Assembly: GCF_040362765.1 (NCBI RefSeq) | Contig: NZ_BAABWK010000002.1 | Span: 682,001 to 746,000 of the forward strand | Reading direction: 5' to 3' | DNA length: 64,000 nucleotides | Source: Pyruvatibacter sp. HU-CL02332 | GTDB taxonomy: Bacteria > Pseudomonadota > Alphaproteobacteria > CGMCC-115125 | Shown: in pieces, positions 51,373-61,101 of the stretch | Position numbering within the stretch: position 1 is the first letter of the stretch | How the letters are laid out: each line of letters begins with the position of its first letter | Program-made: the position numbers and the translations under genes | The notes under the pieces: model-generated | What the model was told of the DNA's origin: nothing | Seen by the model: only the letters and a program-made list of their open reading frames with translations | Database searches by the model: none

Positions 51373-53385
51373 CTAACCGACGGCGGCAAAGAACCCCTGC
51401 CACCACAACACGCCCAACACCAGCCCACAGCCAATGGCCAGAACCATCAAGGGTGCGTTGGCCTTTGTGTTGGCGCCGCCCCGGGCCAATGCCAGAAAAA
51501 GCATCACGATACCAACCGCAAATGCTGCAAGTGCGGCAAGTGGCAGGAGCAGCAGCCATCCGCTTTCAGCTGGCAAACCCAAGGCCAGGATGGCAGGTGT
51601 CAGACCCGCCCCCGCGTCGGCAATCGTCAGTGTGAGGATTGCCGTAAAGGTTAGCAGCAAAACGCCGGACAAACCTGAAGACCCAGCCGATGCCAGCGCA
51701 ATGGCTGATGGACGCCTACCGTGCTGGCTGCGACTTACAGCTGTCAGCATCCAGATCATGCCGATCACGATCAGAAATCCGCCGATTGCCAGAGAGACAA
51801 GCAGAAACGGACTTTGCATCTGCAGCACGCCCGCGGCGAAGGGCAATGCCCCCCGGGACAGCGCAACCTGCGTGACAAAAGGGATCGGCGTTATGTCTCC
51901 AACGCATCCATCGCGCACCAGTGCACGGGGATCATCAAGAAAGGCCGCCGTGATTTCTCGTACACAGAGATGGGAGCGGTCTACGCCGTGACCCGTGTGA
52001 GGCACATGCACGTACTGGCCAGCCGGGAACCGCCGGAACGTTGCAAGCGTGTTCTCGGGCGGCGTGATCGGGTCATTCGCTCCAGAATAAAAAATGGCCG
52101 GTACAGGTGACGACACCGGGGCATTGAAGTCCGGATCGGAGAATTGCGGGGCCCAGTCATCACACAGGACATCTTCTGTATCGAAAATCGTCAGGCTGCG
52201 GCGCAGGAACCGTTCAAGCCGGTCCATACCAGTCAGATTGCGCCCCGGGGTCAGCCATCGCTCGCGACATTCGACGGACAGCCGGGCTGTCAGATCAATG
52301 CGCTTTGCCAATGGTCCAAGAATTTCCACCAGCCCCGCCAACGCCTCAGCCTCTCCACGGGCGGCAAGGTCAATGACCTTGGGCACGAGTGAAATGGTGG
52401 CCTTGCCGTAGAGCATCTGGTGGATGATCGACGTGAAATCCTGAGCATTCATGTAGAACACACCGGACGGCACAAGACTTCGATCAGACACAGGAACGGC
52501 CAACGGCTTCCGCTCAAGGGCAATGACCGTCGCAAGATATGAGGTTTCCAGACCGGGATAGGCGCGGCGGCACTCATCATCCCTACGGCAATCCACATAG
52601 AGCTGCTCAAGAGCACGCGCGAAGGACCGGGTAGCCGCGTCGCCTCCAGACGCAAAGGACGGCGGATAGACGCTGTCCATGACCAAAGCACGCGTGTGCT
52701 GGGGATGCATGCGCACATAGTCCAGTCCTACGGTGGTGCCATAAGAAACGCCCATGACATTCCAGCTTTCCACCCCAAGTGCCGCGCGCAGCACCTCCAT
52801 GTCGCCGACGGTTTCACGGGTCCCGTACCCGTCAAGGTCGGCTCCTTCGTTGATTATCCGATCGCGGCACGCGCTTTCGACGTTTGCCTGGCGCGCTGTT
52901 GATGTCTTGGCATCAAGGTCAGCAGCCAACATTTCCAGATAGGCCGATGATGCTTCGGGACAGTCGATGGGCCGGGACAAGCCTGACCCGCGCTGGTCAA
53001 ACAGAATGACATCACGGGTCTTGTTCATTGGATGAGAGGCGAACTGGCGCGCGGCATTTACAATGGCGCCACCGGGGCCGCCATGGAGAAAGACCACCGG
53101 CTCCTTGCCTTGTGACCCGTCAACTGCGGCGACCACCGCGACGGCAAGGTCGAGATCGCGCCCCTGAGGCGTCTCTTTTACGGCCAGATATCCACAGGTA
53201 ATTCGAGGGTGATCATAGCCAATCAACTCGTCGCACGTTGTTTGGCTCAATGGGCCCTGCTGCGCAGATGCCTGATTGTCTGGCGCGCTCAAGTCCTGAG
53301 CCAGCGATGCCGATGCCACGGACAACATCGCACCGATAAGCGCGGCGGCCCCTAGAAGTCTTTTTGAAACTGGTTTTTTAGGCAC
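51373..53385 (-). CDS. Exported alpha/beta hydrolase (peptidase S33-like) with C-terminal membrane tail
   Basis: The 670-aa protein starts with a signal peptide (LLGAAALIGAMLSVASASLAQ) at a GTG that follows GGGAGG. The alpha/beta-hydrolase part (about 50-490) has the oxyanion region VVFLHGGPGGAIVNA, ILFDQRGSGLSRP, the nucleophile Ser in NVMGVSYGTTVGLDY, a likely Asp in YSGANDPITPP and His in VPHTGHGVDRS. A TAP-like C-terminal segment is seen, typical of prolyl/tripeptidyl aminopeptidases. After residue 500 come about five hydrophobic helices (LLVSLAIGGFLIVIGMIWML onward). A membrane tail is unusual in this family and would anchor the enzyme on the periplasmic face. Confidence 0.88.
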   Translation of the reverse strand: MPKKPVSKRLLGAAALIGAMLSVASASLAQDLSAPDNQASAQQGPLSQTTCDELIGYDHPRITCGYLAVKETPQGRDLDLAVAVVAAVDGSQGKEPVVFLHGGPGGAIVNAARQFASHPMNKTRDVILFDQRGSGLSRPIDCPEASSAYLEMLAADLDAKTSTARQANVESACRDRIINEGADLDGYGTRETVGDMEVLRAALGVESWNVMGVSYGTTVGLDYVRMHPQHTRALVMDSVYPPSFASGGDAATRSFARALEQLYVDCRRDDECRRAYPGLETSYLATVIALERKPLAVPVSDRSLVPSGVFYMNAQDFTSIIHQMLYGKATISLVPKVIDLAARGEAEALAGLVEILGPLAKRIDLTARLSVECRERWLTPGRNLTGMDRLERFLRRSLTIFDTEDVLCDDWAPQFSDPDFNAPVSSPVPAIFYSGANDPITPPENTLATFRRFPAGQYVHVPHTGHGVDRSHLCVREITAAFLDDPRALVRDGCVGDITPIPFVTQVALSRGALPFAAGVLQMQSPFLLVSLAIGGFLIVIGMIWMLTAVSRSQHGRRPSAIALASAGSSGLSGVLLLTFTAILTLTIADAGAGLTPAILALGLPAESGWLLLLPLAALAAFAVGIVMLFLALARGGANTKANAPLMVLAIGCGLVLGVLWWQGFFAAVG

Positions 53386-53449
53386 GAGTCCCTCCCCACA
53401 CCACGCTATGGTAGCGGGTGTGGGGCAAGGTAACTACGTCTTTATGCAG

Positions 53450-54829
53450 CTAGCCGGCAGCAGCGACACTGTCACGCTGCTGGCGTTCTGCCTTGAGGCC
53501 TTCTGCAATCATGAAGGCCAGCTCCAGCGCCTGGTTGGCGTTGAGGCGTGGGTCACAATGGGTGTGATAGCGGTCAGAAAGACTGTCCTCAGTCACTTCA
53601 ATGGCCCCGCCCAGGCATTCGGTCACATCCGAGCCGGTCATCTCAAAGTGGACACCACCGGCATGGGTACCTTCAGAACGGTGTACCGCCATGAAGTCCT
53701 GCACTTCCTTCAAAATGCGATCCACGGGACGAGTCTTGTAGCCATTGGACGCTTTGATGGTATTCCCATGCATCGGGTCACATGACCACACAACCTTCTT
53801 GCCTTCACGCTCCACCGCACGAATGAGGGGCGGTAGGCCGTCGCCTACGTTCTCGGAGCCAAAGCGCGCAATCAGCGTCAACCGACCCGGCTCGTTGTCC
53901 GGGTTCAGCGCATCACACAGGCGTACCAATTCGTCCGGCTCAAGCGACGGACCGCACTTCATGGCGATCGGGTTTTTGATACCCTTCATGAACTCTACAT
54001 GCGCTTCATCGGGATGACGTGTCCGGTCACCGATCCACAGCATATGTGCAGAGGTGTCGTACCAGTCGCCCGTCGTTGAATCGATGCGCGTCATCGCCTG
54101 CTCGTAGCCGAGCAGCAGGGCTTCATGACTTGTGTAGAAGTCAGTTGCCTGCAGTTGCGACGTCGTGTTGGCATCAATACCGCAGGCCTTCATGAAATCC
54201 AATGTCTCGGAAATCCGTGTCGCCAGTTCCTCGTAGCGATGGCCCTGAGGGCTGTCAGCAACGAAGCCCATGTTCCAGCGGTGCACGAAATTGAGGTCCG
54301 CATATCCACCCTGTGCGAAAGCACGGAGCAGGTTCAACGTCGACGCCGCCTGAGAATAGGCGCGCAGCTGACGTTCGGGATCCGGCACACGCTGGGCGGC
54401 GTCAAACTCGATACCATTGATGTTGTCGCCGAAGTAACTCGGCAATGTCACATCTCCCTGTGTCTCCGTGGGAGCAGAGCGCGGCTTGGCGAACTGGCCT
54501 GCAATACGCCCGACCTTCACAACCGGGGATCCGGCAGCGAATGTCAGCACAACAGCCATCTGCAACAGCACACGGAACGTGTCGCGGATATTGTCCGGGT
54601 GGAACTCGGCAAAGCTCTCGGCGCAGTCGCCCCCCTGCAGCAAAAAGGCGTTGCCTTCCGCTACTTCAGCAAGGTCCGCCTTCAGCTGGCGAGCCTCACC
54701 TGCAAAGACCAGCGGCGGATAGCCGGCAAGGGTCTTTTCCACATCCGCAAGCTTTCCAGCGTCCGGATAGTCGGGAATATGCTTGGCGGGCTTTTCCCGC
54801 CAGGACTGGGGCGTCCAGGTATCGCTCAT
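53450..54829 (-). CDS. Class II DAHP synthase (3-deoxy-7-phosphoheptulonate synthase)
   Basis: The 459-aa protein is the plant/mycobacterial-type DAHP synthase: [19 protein letters not shown] at the N-terminus, [38 protein letters not shown], and [12 protein letters not shown], with the metal and PEP-binding residues. It joins PEP and erythrose 4-phosphate in the first step of the shikimate path. The ATG at 54829 follows GGAAG; an ATG-type start three codons earlier is less likely. It stands alone between the S33 hydrolase and glutathione reductase. Confidence 0.96.
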   Translation of the reverse strand: MSDTWTPQSWREKPAKHIPDYPDAGKLADVEKTLAGYPPLVFAGEARQLKADLAEVAEGNAFLLQGGDCAESFAEFHPDNIRDTFRVLLQMAVVLTFAAGSPVVKVGRIAGQFAKPRSAPTETQGDVTLPSYFGDNINGIEFDAAQRVPDPERQLRAYSQAASTLNLLRAFAQGGYADLNFVHRWNMGFVADSPQGHRYEELATRISETLDFMKACGIDANTTSQLQATDFYTSHEALLLGYEQAMTRIDSTTGDWYDTSAHMLWIGDRTRHPDEAHVEFMKGIKNPIAMKCGPSLEPDELVRLCDALNPDNEPGRLTLIARFGSENVGDGLPPLIRAVEREGKKVVWSCDPMHGNTIKASNGYKTRPVDRILKEVQDFMAVHRSEGTHAGGVHFEMTGSDVTECLGGAIEVTEDSLSDRYHTHCDPRLNANQALELAFMIAEGLKAERQQRDSVAAAG

Positions 54830-55002
54830 TACTTCCACTCACAAAATCTGCCGCCGGGACGCCCTGAAAACCGCCACAACCTCAAGGTTGGAGCCAAATT
54901 TTGTGCATCAGGGACCCGGGGACGAGGCGTCTATATACGCCCGACCGGCGGCTGATTCCACCCCTGCCCTGGCATGGGTGGTTAACACCTGAGCCCAGCC
55001 TC

Positions 55003-56385
55003 TTATTCGGCTGCTACAGCCTCAGGCTGAGGCTCGGGCGTTTTCATGGTCACAAGTTCTTCGGCAGCTGTTGGATGCACGGCAACTGTTGCATCAAACT
55101 GAGCTTTTGTTGCGCCCATCTGGACTGCAATACCCACCGCCTGAATGATCTCACCGGATGCCGGCCCGATCATATGGACACCCAGGACCCGGTCAGATGC
55201 CGGGTCGACGATGATTTTCATCATTGTCTTCTCATCGCGGCCAGACAGCGTGTGTTTCATGGCACGGAAGGTCGATTTGTAGATATCGACCCGGCCAAAC
55301 TGCTGGCGCGCCATTTCTTCACTGATGCCGACGGTGCCAATTTCAGGGGTAGAAAATACTGCCGTGGGAATGCAGGAGTGATCCACCGCAACAGGATTGT
55401 TGTTGAACACTGTCTCTGCGAACGCTGCACCTTCACGAATGGCAACCGGTGTCAGGTTGGCGCGGTTGGTTACATCACCAACCGCATAGATATTGTCCAC
55501 ATTTGTCTTTGAATAGGCATCGACCTTGATCGTGCCGTTGGGCTCGAACTCGACCCCGGCATTTTCCAGACCCAGGCCCTTGCTGTTCGGGTTACGTCCA
55601 ATCGCGAACATCACCGCATCGGTGTTGATGACGGATCCATCGCTCAAGGTGACAGCCAGGCCATCATCGGTCTTGTCAATCCGTTCAAAGACAACCCCGG
55701 TGCGAATGTCGACGCCCTTCTTATCCATCTCGGCATGCAGATGCGTGCGCAGATCATCGTCAAAGCCACGCAGGATTTCTTCGCCGCGATAAACCAGCGT
55801 TGTGTCGGAGCCCAGACCGTTGAAAATGCCCGCGAACTCAACGGAGATGTATCCGCCGCCCGCGACAACAACCCGCTTGGGCAACTCATCAAGGTGGAAT
55901 GCTTCGTTTGAAGTAATGGCAAGCTCGTGGCCTGGCACTTCGTGGATATTGGGCGTAGCCCCGGTCGCGATGAGAATGACCTTCGCGGTTACATCACGGT
56001 TCTGGTTCACCAGGTGGATCGTGTGTTTATCCTTGATGATCGCCCGGTCTTCGATGATTTCCACATCCGAGCCTGCAAGGTTGCGAATGTAAATCCCATT
56101 CAGCCTATCGATCTCTTTGTCCTTGTTGGCAATCAAGGTCTTCCAGTCAAACTTCGCGCCTTCGACGGTCCAGCCAAAGCCTTCAGCATCTTCGATGTCT
56201 TCAAGAACGTGACTTGCATAGACAAACAGCTTCTTGGGCACGCAGCCACGGATAACGCATGTGCCGCCGACGCGGTATTCTTCGGCCACGGCCACCTTGG
56301 CGCCGTGAGAGGCGGCCATACGAGAGGCCCGCACGCCGCCGGAACCGGCGCCGATGGTGAAAAGGTCATAATCATAGTCAGCCAT
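55003..56385 (-). CDS. gor: Glutathione-disulfide reductase
   Basis: The 460-aa flavoprotein has the FAD motif LFTIGAGSGGVRASRMAA, the redox disulfide GGTCVIRGCVPKKLFVYAS, the NADP-binding VVVAGGGYISVEFAGIFNGLG, and the C-terminal catalytic His region AVGIAVQMGATKAQFDATVAVHPTAAEE. The redox motif 'GTCVIRGCVPKK' marks glutathione reductase rather than lipoamide dehydrogenase. It keeps glutathione reduced using NADPH. The last residues are Pro/Glu-rich. AAAGG precedes the ATG. It lies upstream of no clear partner; rpiA and gabD follow the same strand about 95 bases before it. Confidence 0.95.
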   Translation of the reverse strand: MADYDYDLFTIGAGSGGVRASRMAASHGAKVAVAEEYRVGGTCVIRGCVPKKLFVYASHVLEDIEDAEGFGWTVEGAKFDWKTLIANKDKEIDRLNGIYIRNLAGSDVEIIEDRAIIKDKHTIHLVNQNRDVTAKVILIATGATPNIHEVPGHELAITSNEAFHLDELPKRVVVAGGGYISVEFAGIFNGLGSDTTLVYRGEEILRGFDDDLRTHLHAEMDKKGVDIRTGVVFERIDKTDDGLAVTLSDGSVINTDAVMFAIGRNPNSKGLGLENAGVEFEPNGTIKVDAYSKTNVDNIYAVGDVTNRANLTPVAIREGAAFAETVFNNNPVAVDHSCIPTAVFSTPEIGTVGISEEMARQQFGRVDIYKSTFRAMKHTLSGRDEKTMMKIIVDPASDRVLGVHMIGPASGEIIQAVGIAVQMGATKAQFDATVAVHPTAAEELVTMKTPEPQPEAVAAE

Positions 56386-56480
56386 AATGCCGGCCTTTCT
56401 TGTTCGTATGCGCCCTAGATGGCACCGGCACGTCCGGTTCCCAAGGTGTTTTCACGATAGCTTGATGAGGGGCCGACAAC

Positions 56481-57197
56481 CTAACTGCGCAGCGTCTCAA
56501 CAGTGCCGTCGGCCTTGCCGACAAGGGCTGCATGGGCAATGCCCAGAAACAGGCCATGCTCTACGACGCCGGGCAACCGTGCCAGATAGTGACCAAGACC
56601 CTTGGGATCGGGAATTTCACCCAGCGCCCAGTCAAAGATGAAGTTGTTGCTGTCGGTGCAAAAAGGTTCGCCGAACTCATCCGTTCGCATTGAGATCGCA
56701 CCCTCGCACCCAAACAGTTTGCCCGATTCAAGAATGCGGGTGCCAGTGGTCTGGGCACCGAACGGCACCACCTCAACAGGCAGCGGGAAATTGCCAAGCA
56801 CAGGGACGACCTTGCTCTCATCCGCAATGACGATCATTTGAGTAGAAGCAAAGGCCACGATCTTTTCGCGCAGCAAAGCCCCGCCACCTCCCTTTATGAG
56901 GGTCAGGTGCTTGTCCAGTTCATCTGCGCCATCGACCGTCACATCAAGATGTGGCTCATCATCGAGGGTCACGACCTTAAGGCCCACATCCGCTGCCTGC
57001 GCTGCTGTCGCTTCAGAGGTCGGGACGCATGAGAGTGACAACCCTTCCTCCTTTGCCTTCCGGCCCAGGGCGGTGACGAAGTGTGCCGCCGTTGACCCCG
57101 TGCCAAGACCGACTTTCATGCCGTCCTTCACATAGGCCAGAGCTGCCTCTGCGGCGATGCGCTTTTGATCGTCCTGCGAAAGATGTATGTCGCCCAT
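56481..57197 (-). CDS. rpiA: Ribose-5-phosphate isomerase A
   Basis: The 238-aa protein has the RpiA motifs VGLGTGSTAAHFV, VDGADELDKHLTLIKGGGGALLREKIVA and the C-terminal EHGLFLGIAHAALVG. It interconverts ribose 5-phosphate and ribulose 5-phosphate. Its ATG overlaps the gabD stop by one base (TGATG), so translation is probably coupled to gabD. Glutathione reductase follows 95 bases later on the same strand; NADPH supply from the pentose path may connect the three genes. Confidence 0.96.
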   Translation of the reverse strand: MGDIHLSQDDQKRIAAEAALAYVKDGMKVGLGTGSTAAHFVTALGRKAKEEGLSLSCVPTSEATAAQAADVGLKVVTLDDEPHLDVTVDGADELDKHLTLIKGGGGALLREKIVAFASTQMIVIADESKVVPVLGNFPLPVEVVPFGAQTTGTRILESGKLFGCEGAISMRTDEFGEPFCTDSNNFIFDWALGEIPDPKGLGHYLARLPGVVEHGLFLGIAHAALVGKADGTVETLRS

Positions 57198-58678
57198 CAG
57201 CTGTTCTCTCCATCAAGACCACCAAAGGTCATGTATTTGGGTTCGAGAAATTCCTCGATACCCCATTTGCCGCCTTCCCGGCCAATACCGGATTCTTTCA
57301 CGCCGCCAAAGGGGGCTACCTCGACGGACAGCAAGGCTTCATTGATGCCAACAATCCCAAACTCCAATGCTTCACCTACTCGCCAGCAACGACCAACGTC
57401 GCGGGAGTACACATAAGCCGCCAGGCCATAGTTGGTGTTGTTGGCCATCTCGATTGCTTCATCCTCCGACCGGAACCGGAAAACAGGTGCTACGGGTCCA
57501 AATGTCTCCTCGTTGGCGATGCGCATGTTGGCTTCCGCATCAATAAGAACCGTCGGCTCGTAGAATGTGCCGCCGAGGGCGTGGCGATTGCCGCCGGTTC
57601 CAATTTTTGCGCCTTTTTCCAACGCGTCGGAGACGTGCCCTTCAACTTTCTCCAGAGCCGCCTTGTCTATCAGCGGCCCGATCTGGGATCCGTCTTCAGT
57701 GCCATGACCAACTTTGAGCTTGGCGACGGCGGCAGACAATTTTTGGGTAAATACGGCGTATACAGAGTTTTGCACCAGAATACGGTTCGTGCACACGCAG
57801 GTCTGGCCGGTGTTTCGATACTTTGAGGCGATGGCCCCTTCCACCGCGCGATCAATATCAGCGTCGTCAAAAACGATAAACGGCGCGTTGCCGCCAAGCT
57901 CCATTGATGTCTTTTTCACTGTACGGGCAGACTGCTCCATGAGCAGTTTTCCGACCGCGGTCGAGCCCGTGAAGGTCACAACCCTCACATCATCATGGGA
58001 CGTGTAAACACCACCAATCTCTACTTCATTGCCGGTGACCACGTTGAAGCACCCTTTGGGAATGCCTGCGCGCTCTGCCAACTCACACAGCGCCAAAGCC
58101 GACAACGGCGTTTGAGGAGCGGGTTTGCATACGACCGTGCAGCCAGCAGCCAATGCCGGTGCGACTTTGCGCAGGATCATTGCATTGGGAAAATTCCATG
58201 GCGTGATGGCCGCCACCACACCAATGGGCTGCTTGGCAACCACGATACGCCGGTCGCCAAAATGTGTCGGCACGGTGTCGCCATAAACGCGCTTTGCTTC
58301 CTCAGCGTAGAACTCGGTAAAGGCTGCGCCATAGCGTATCTCAGCCAGCGCTTCGGGCAGCGGCTTGCCCTGTTCGAGCGTCAACAGCAGCGCAAGATCA
58401 TCTTCATGCTCTGTCATCAGGTCGAACCAGCGGCGGACAACCTGGGAGCGTTCCTTGGCGGTGCGCTTGGACCATAGGACAAAAGCCGTCTGTGCCGCTT
58501 CAACCGAGCTGGTTGCTTCTGCTCGCCCCAGATTCGGGACCTGAGCCACAAGGTCGCCATTTGCAGGATTTGTGACGTCTGTGACGGAGCCCGCCTCATG
58601 GCGGCACCATTCGCCATTGATGTAAGCATCCTGGCGAAAAAGGCCTTCATCTTTAAGGCCTGTCGGCGCGTCTGCCAT
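57197..58678 (-). CDS. gabD: Succinate-semialdehyde dehydrogenase (NAD(P)+)
   Basis: The 493-aa aldehyde dehydrogenase has AAITPWNFPNAMILRKVAPALAAGC, VTFTGSTAVGKLLMEQ, catalytic Glu in TSMELGGNAPFIVFD and Cys in RNTGQTCVCTNRILVQ. The GQTCVC sequence with a second Cys and the C-terminal EFGIVGINEALLSVEVAPFGGVKESG, EGGKWGIEEF match GabD-type enzymes. It oxidises succinate semialdehyde to succinate. The ATG at 58678 has GGGGAGACAGGG upstream; an ATG at 58693 is also possible. It is followed by rpiA with a one-base overlap. Confidence 0.93.
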   Translation of the reverse strand: MADAPTGLKDEGLFRQDAYINGEWCRHEAGSVTDVTNPANGDLVAQVPNLGRAEATSSVEAAQTAFVLWSKRTAKERSQVVRRWFDLMTEHEDDLALLLTLEQGKPLPEALAEIRYGAAFTEFYAEEAKRVYGDTVPTHFGDRRIVVAKQPIGVVAAITPWNFPNAMILRKVAPALAAGCTVVCKPAPQTPLSALALCELAERAGIPKGCFNVVTGNEVEIGGVYTSHDDVRVVTFTGSTAVGKLLMEQSARTVKKTSMELGGNAPFIVFDDADIDRAVEGAIASKYRNTGQTCVCTNRILVQNSVYAVFTQKLSAAVAKLKVGHGTEDGSQIGPLIDKAALEKVEGHVSDALEKGAKIGTGGNRHALGGTFYEPTVLIDAEANMRIANEETFGPVAPVFRFRSEDEAIEMANNTNYGLAAYVYSRDVGRCWRVGEALEFGIVGINEALLSVEVAPFGGVKESGIGREGGKWGIEEFLEPKYMTFGGLDGENS

Positions 58679-58901
58679 GCCCTGTCTCCCCATAGTGTCC
58701 TGAACCGGACAACGGCCAGGTACTTGCTGTTGACTGCGTTTCTACCGGTTGAAGCCCCCCGGTGCAAAGCCAACCGTCGACTTGTCCACCAGCTTTAAAT
58801 CGACTCTTGGCGAATCCACTACCCGGCGCTGATAATGCATCTGAAAAGTAAGCTGCCTCGTCACCTCTCCACCCACGTAAAACCCAAGTGAGAAATCTGT
58901 T

Positions 58902-60026
58902 GTGAGTCCTGCCGCTTCTCCATTTTCCGGCAGCTACCACGAGGCGCGCGAGAAGTTTCTACTTGCGGCTACCAACGCATTTGCTCGCGTTACGGCCATT
59001 GAGCATCCGCTCAGCGGCCCGGCGGGCGAAACACTGGCTATTGATATTGGCTGGCTGGGGCCCGAGGACGCGTCCACTGTACTGCTTTGTCTCAGCGGCG
59101 TTCATGGTGCGGAGGGGTATGCAGGGTCAGCAGCGCAGATCGCCTGGTTGAACAGCGCGGCACCACAGAACCTGCCGCAAGATCTCGCGGTCCTCATGGT
59201 GCATGGGGTCAACCCTTGGGGTTTTGCCTACGGTTTGCGGGGCACTGAGGACAACATCGACATCAACCGCAACTGGCTCGATCATTCGAGGCCCCATCCC
59301 GCAAATCCGCTCTACGAACAGATACATGCGGTTCTATGCCCCGATGACCTGTCGGCGAGCAGTGTGGACGCGATGCTTGATGCCGGAGGACGGTTCGTCG
59401 AGCAGCACGGGCAATGGGCGCTGGAAGATGCAATCAGCCGCGGGCAATACACTCATGCGGATGGATATCACTTCGGCGGAACGTCCCTTTCATGGTCCAC
59501 GCAACAGCTCCAGCACATCGTGGCAACCTATCTTGGCCATGCTAAAAAAGTTGCCTATGTCGACTTTCATTCCGGGCCTGTCGGCAACGGTGAAACCATT
59601 TTTCTTTGTTTCAGTGAACCGACCAGCGCCGCTCACAAGCGAGCCGGCTTATGGTGGGGCCAAGACGCCCTCATGCCTGCCAATGTAGAAAAACAATGGG
59701 GATCACGGCGCCCGACACGCCACGGCATTGTCTTCTGGGGACTGGAGCAACTGCTGAAGGACCACGCAAACGTCACGGGCGCGGTCGTAGAATTTTGCTC
59801 AGCAAAATCGCGCTCGGACGTGCGGTATGTCATGCGGGTCCCAATGGTGGAGCGGTGGATGCGCTTTGTGGGTGGTCTGGATGGACCCGAGGCGCCGGGA
59901 TATCTGCAGGAAATTCGTGAAAACTACGCACCGCAGCGGGGTGACTGGGAGCGCAAGGTGGCTGCTGGCGCAATTGATGTGCTCAACAAAGCCGTCGCCG
60001 GGGCTGGCAAATGGTCTGCTGACTGA
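58902..60026 (+). CDS. DUF2817 (M14-like zinc peptidase fold) protein
   Basis: The 374-aa protein has LCLSGVHGAEGYAGSAAQIAWL (His-x-x-Glu-type zinc site HGAEG), LMVHGVNPWGFAYGLRGTEDNIDINRNWLDH (NxDxNRN, typical of carboxypeptidase-like enzymes), and VDFHSGPVGNGE with a later metal His. This is the DUF2817 family, related in fold to M14 carboxypeptidases. The substrate is unknown. No signal peptide, so it is cytoplasmic. The GTG at 58902 has only a weak ribosome site, so the start is uncertain. It is divergent from gabD and 70 bases before gph. Confidence 0.85.
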   Translation: MSPAASPFSGSYHEAREKFLLAATNAFARVTAIEHPLSGPAGETLAIDIGWLGPEDASTVLLCLSGVHGAEGYAGSAAQIAWLNSAAPQNLPQDLAVLMVHGVNPWGFAYGLRGTEDNIDINRNWLDHSRPHPANPLYEQIHAVLCPDDLSASSVDAMLDAGGRFVEQHGQWALEDAISRGQYTHADGYHFGGTSLSWSTQQLQHIVATYLGHAKKVAYVDFHSGPVGNGETIFLCFSEPTSAAHKRAGLWWGQDALMPANVEKQWGSRRPTRHGIVFWGLEQLLKDHANVTGAVVEFCSAKSRSDVRYVMRVPMVERWMRFVGGLDGPEAPGYLQEIRENYAPQRGDWERKVAAGAIDVLNKAVAGAGKWSAD

Positions 60027-60096
60027 ACGTATTGGAGTCCGGCGCGGTAAAAGGCCACGCCACATCCACATTGCCTAGTGGTCACTGTCATGGCAC

Positions 60097-60795
60097 ATGC
60101 AGACCATGACAGTTACACCAACAATTCTCTTCGATCTCGATGGCACCCTGGCGGATACAGCGCTGGACCTGACAGAAACCATGAATGTGGTTCTGGCAAA
60201 GCACGGGCGGGCCCGTGTTCCCCATGAGCGGGTCCGTGAAATGGTCGGCGGCGGCGCGCGAAAAATCATGGAGCGGGGATTTACATACACCGGCGAACCA
60301 GCCAGCGAAGAACTTCTGGATCAGCTGTTTGAAGAGTTTCTCGACTACTATGGAGATCATCTCGCTGATCACACGCAAATATTTGATGGCCTTGTCACAG
60401 GCCTCGAAACCCTGGAGCAGCGCGGTTACAAACTCGGCGTTGTGACCAACAAAGTTGAGGGACTATCGCTCGAAGTCATCAAGTTGCTTGGTCTTGATAG
60501 ATTCTTCCCGGTCCTGATTGGTGGCGACACCCTGCCGGTACGCAAACCGGACCCCACTCCCATCTTTGAAGCTGTGTCGCGGCTTAAGGGAGATCGCGCC
60601 TCCACTGTCATGGTGGGTGACAGTCCGTTTGACATTGATGCTGCTAAGAACGCTGGCGTCGGATCAATCGCCGTCTCTTTCGGCTATACGGACGTTCCCC
60701 CGGCTGAAATGGGCGCGGACCGTCTAATCGATCACTATGACGAATTCCTGCCCGCACTGGACAGTCTTCTGGCCGAACTGCAATCAGCCCAATAA
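60097..60795 (+). CDS. gph: Phosphoglycolate phosphatase (HAD family)
   Basis: The protein (about 232 aa) has the HAD motifs LFDLDGTLADTALDL (nucleophile Asp), VVTNKVEGLSLEV (motif II), RKPDPTPIFEAV (motif III Lys) and VMVGDSPFDIDAAKNAGV (motif IV). Cap domain of about 65 residues fits the C1 type of Gph. It removes phosphate from 2-phosphoglycolate, made by DNA repair or by Rubisco-like oxygenation. An ATG three codons downstream (60106) is equally possible. The gene ends about 110 bases before tRNA-Val and marks the end of the conserved chromosome before the island. Confidence 0.92.
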   Translation: MQTMTVTPTILFDLDGTLADTALDLTETMNVVLAKHGRARVPHERVREMVGGGARKIMERGFTYTGEPASEELLDQLFEEFLDYYGDHLADHTQIFDGLVTGLETLEQRGYKLGVVTNKVEGLSLEVIKLLGLDRFFPVLIGGDTLPVRKPDPTPIFEAVSRLKGDRASTVMVGDSPFDIDAAKNAGVGSIAVSFGYTDVPPAEMGADRLIDHYDEFLPALDSLLAELQSAQ

Positions 60796-60908
60796 GGGGG
60801 TGAATTGCCTTGCTTGACTTTGCCTGACCACAAATCTAGAACGCCCTTCCCTGCGGTCGGGTCGAGCGATTTGCTCAGTCTCCGTTACACAAGAAAATGT
60901 TGAATACC

Positions 60909-60983
60909 GGGCGCGTAGCTCAGTGGGAGAGCACTGTGTTCACACCGCAGGGGTCGCTGGTTCAATCCCAGCCGCGCCCACCA
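60909..60983 (+). tRNA. tRNA-Val (anticodon CAC)
   Basis: All arms fold. Acceptor GGGCGCG pairs with CGCGCCC; D-arm GCTC/GAGC; anticodon stem CTGTG/CGCAG (one G-U) with loop TTCACAC, anticodon CAC; T-arm GCTGG-TTCAATC-CCAGC. CCA is encoded. The CAC anticodon reads GTG valine codons. A tyrosine recombinase gene starts 118 bases after its 3' end, so the 3' half is a likely attachment site. Confidence 0.95.
60945..60983. other. Probable attachment site at the tRNA 3' end (attL)
   Basis: Tyrosine recombinases of this kind commonly integrate in the 3' part of tRNA genes and rebuild it. Here the T-arm and acceptor 3' strand are intact and the integrase follows directly. The matching direct repeat (attR) must lie beyond the right window edge, so the exact limits are not visible. 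This is inference from gene order. Confidence 0.45.
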
Positions 60984-61101
60984 TTTTTCAAGACTTAAGT
61001 CATTGATTTAATTGATAAATCTTTGTCTCGACCCTTGGAAAGCCTGACCCGGAACCTCAGAAAATCGATGCTGTCACACCTGTGTCACAGCGAGGTTCAC
61101 C

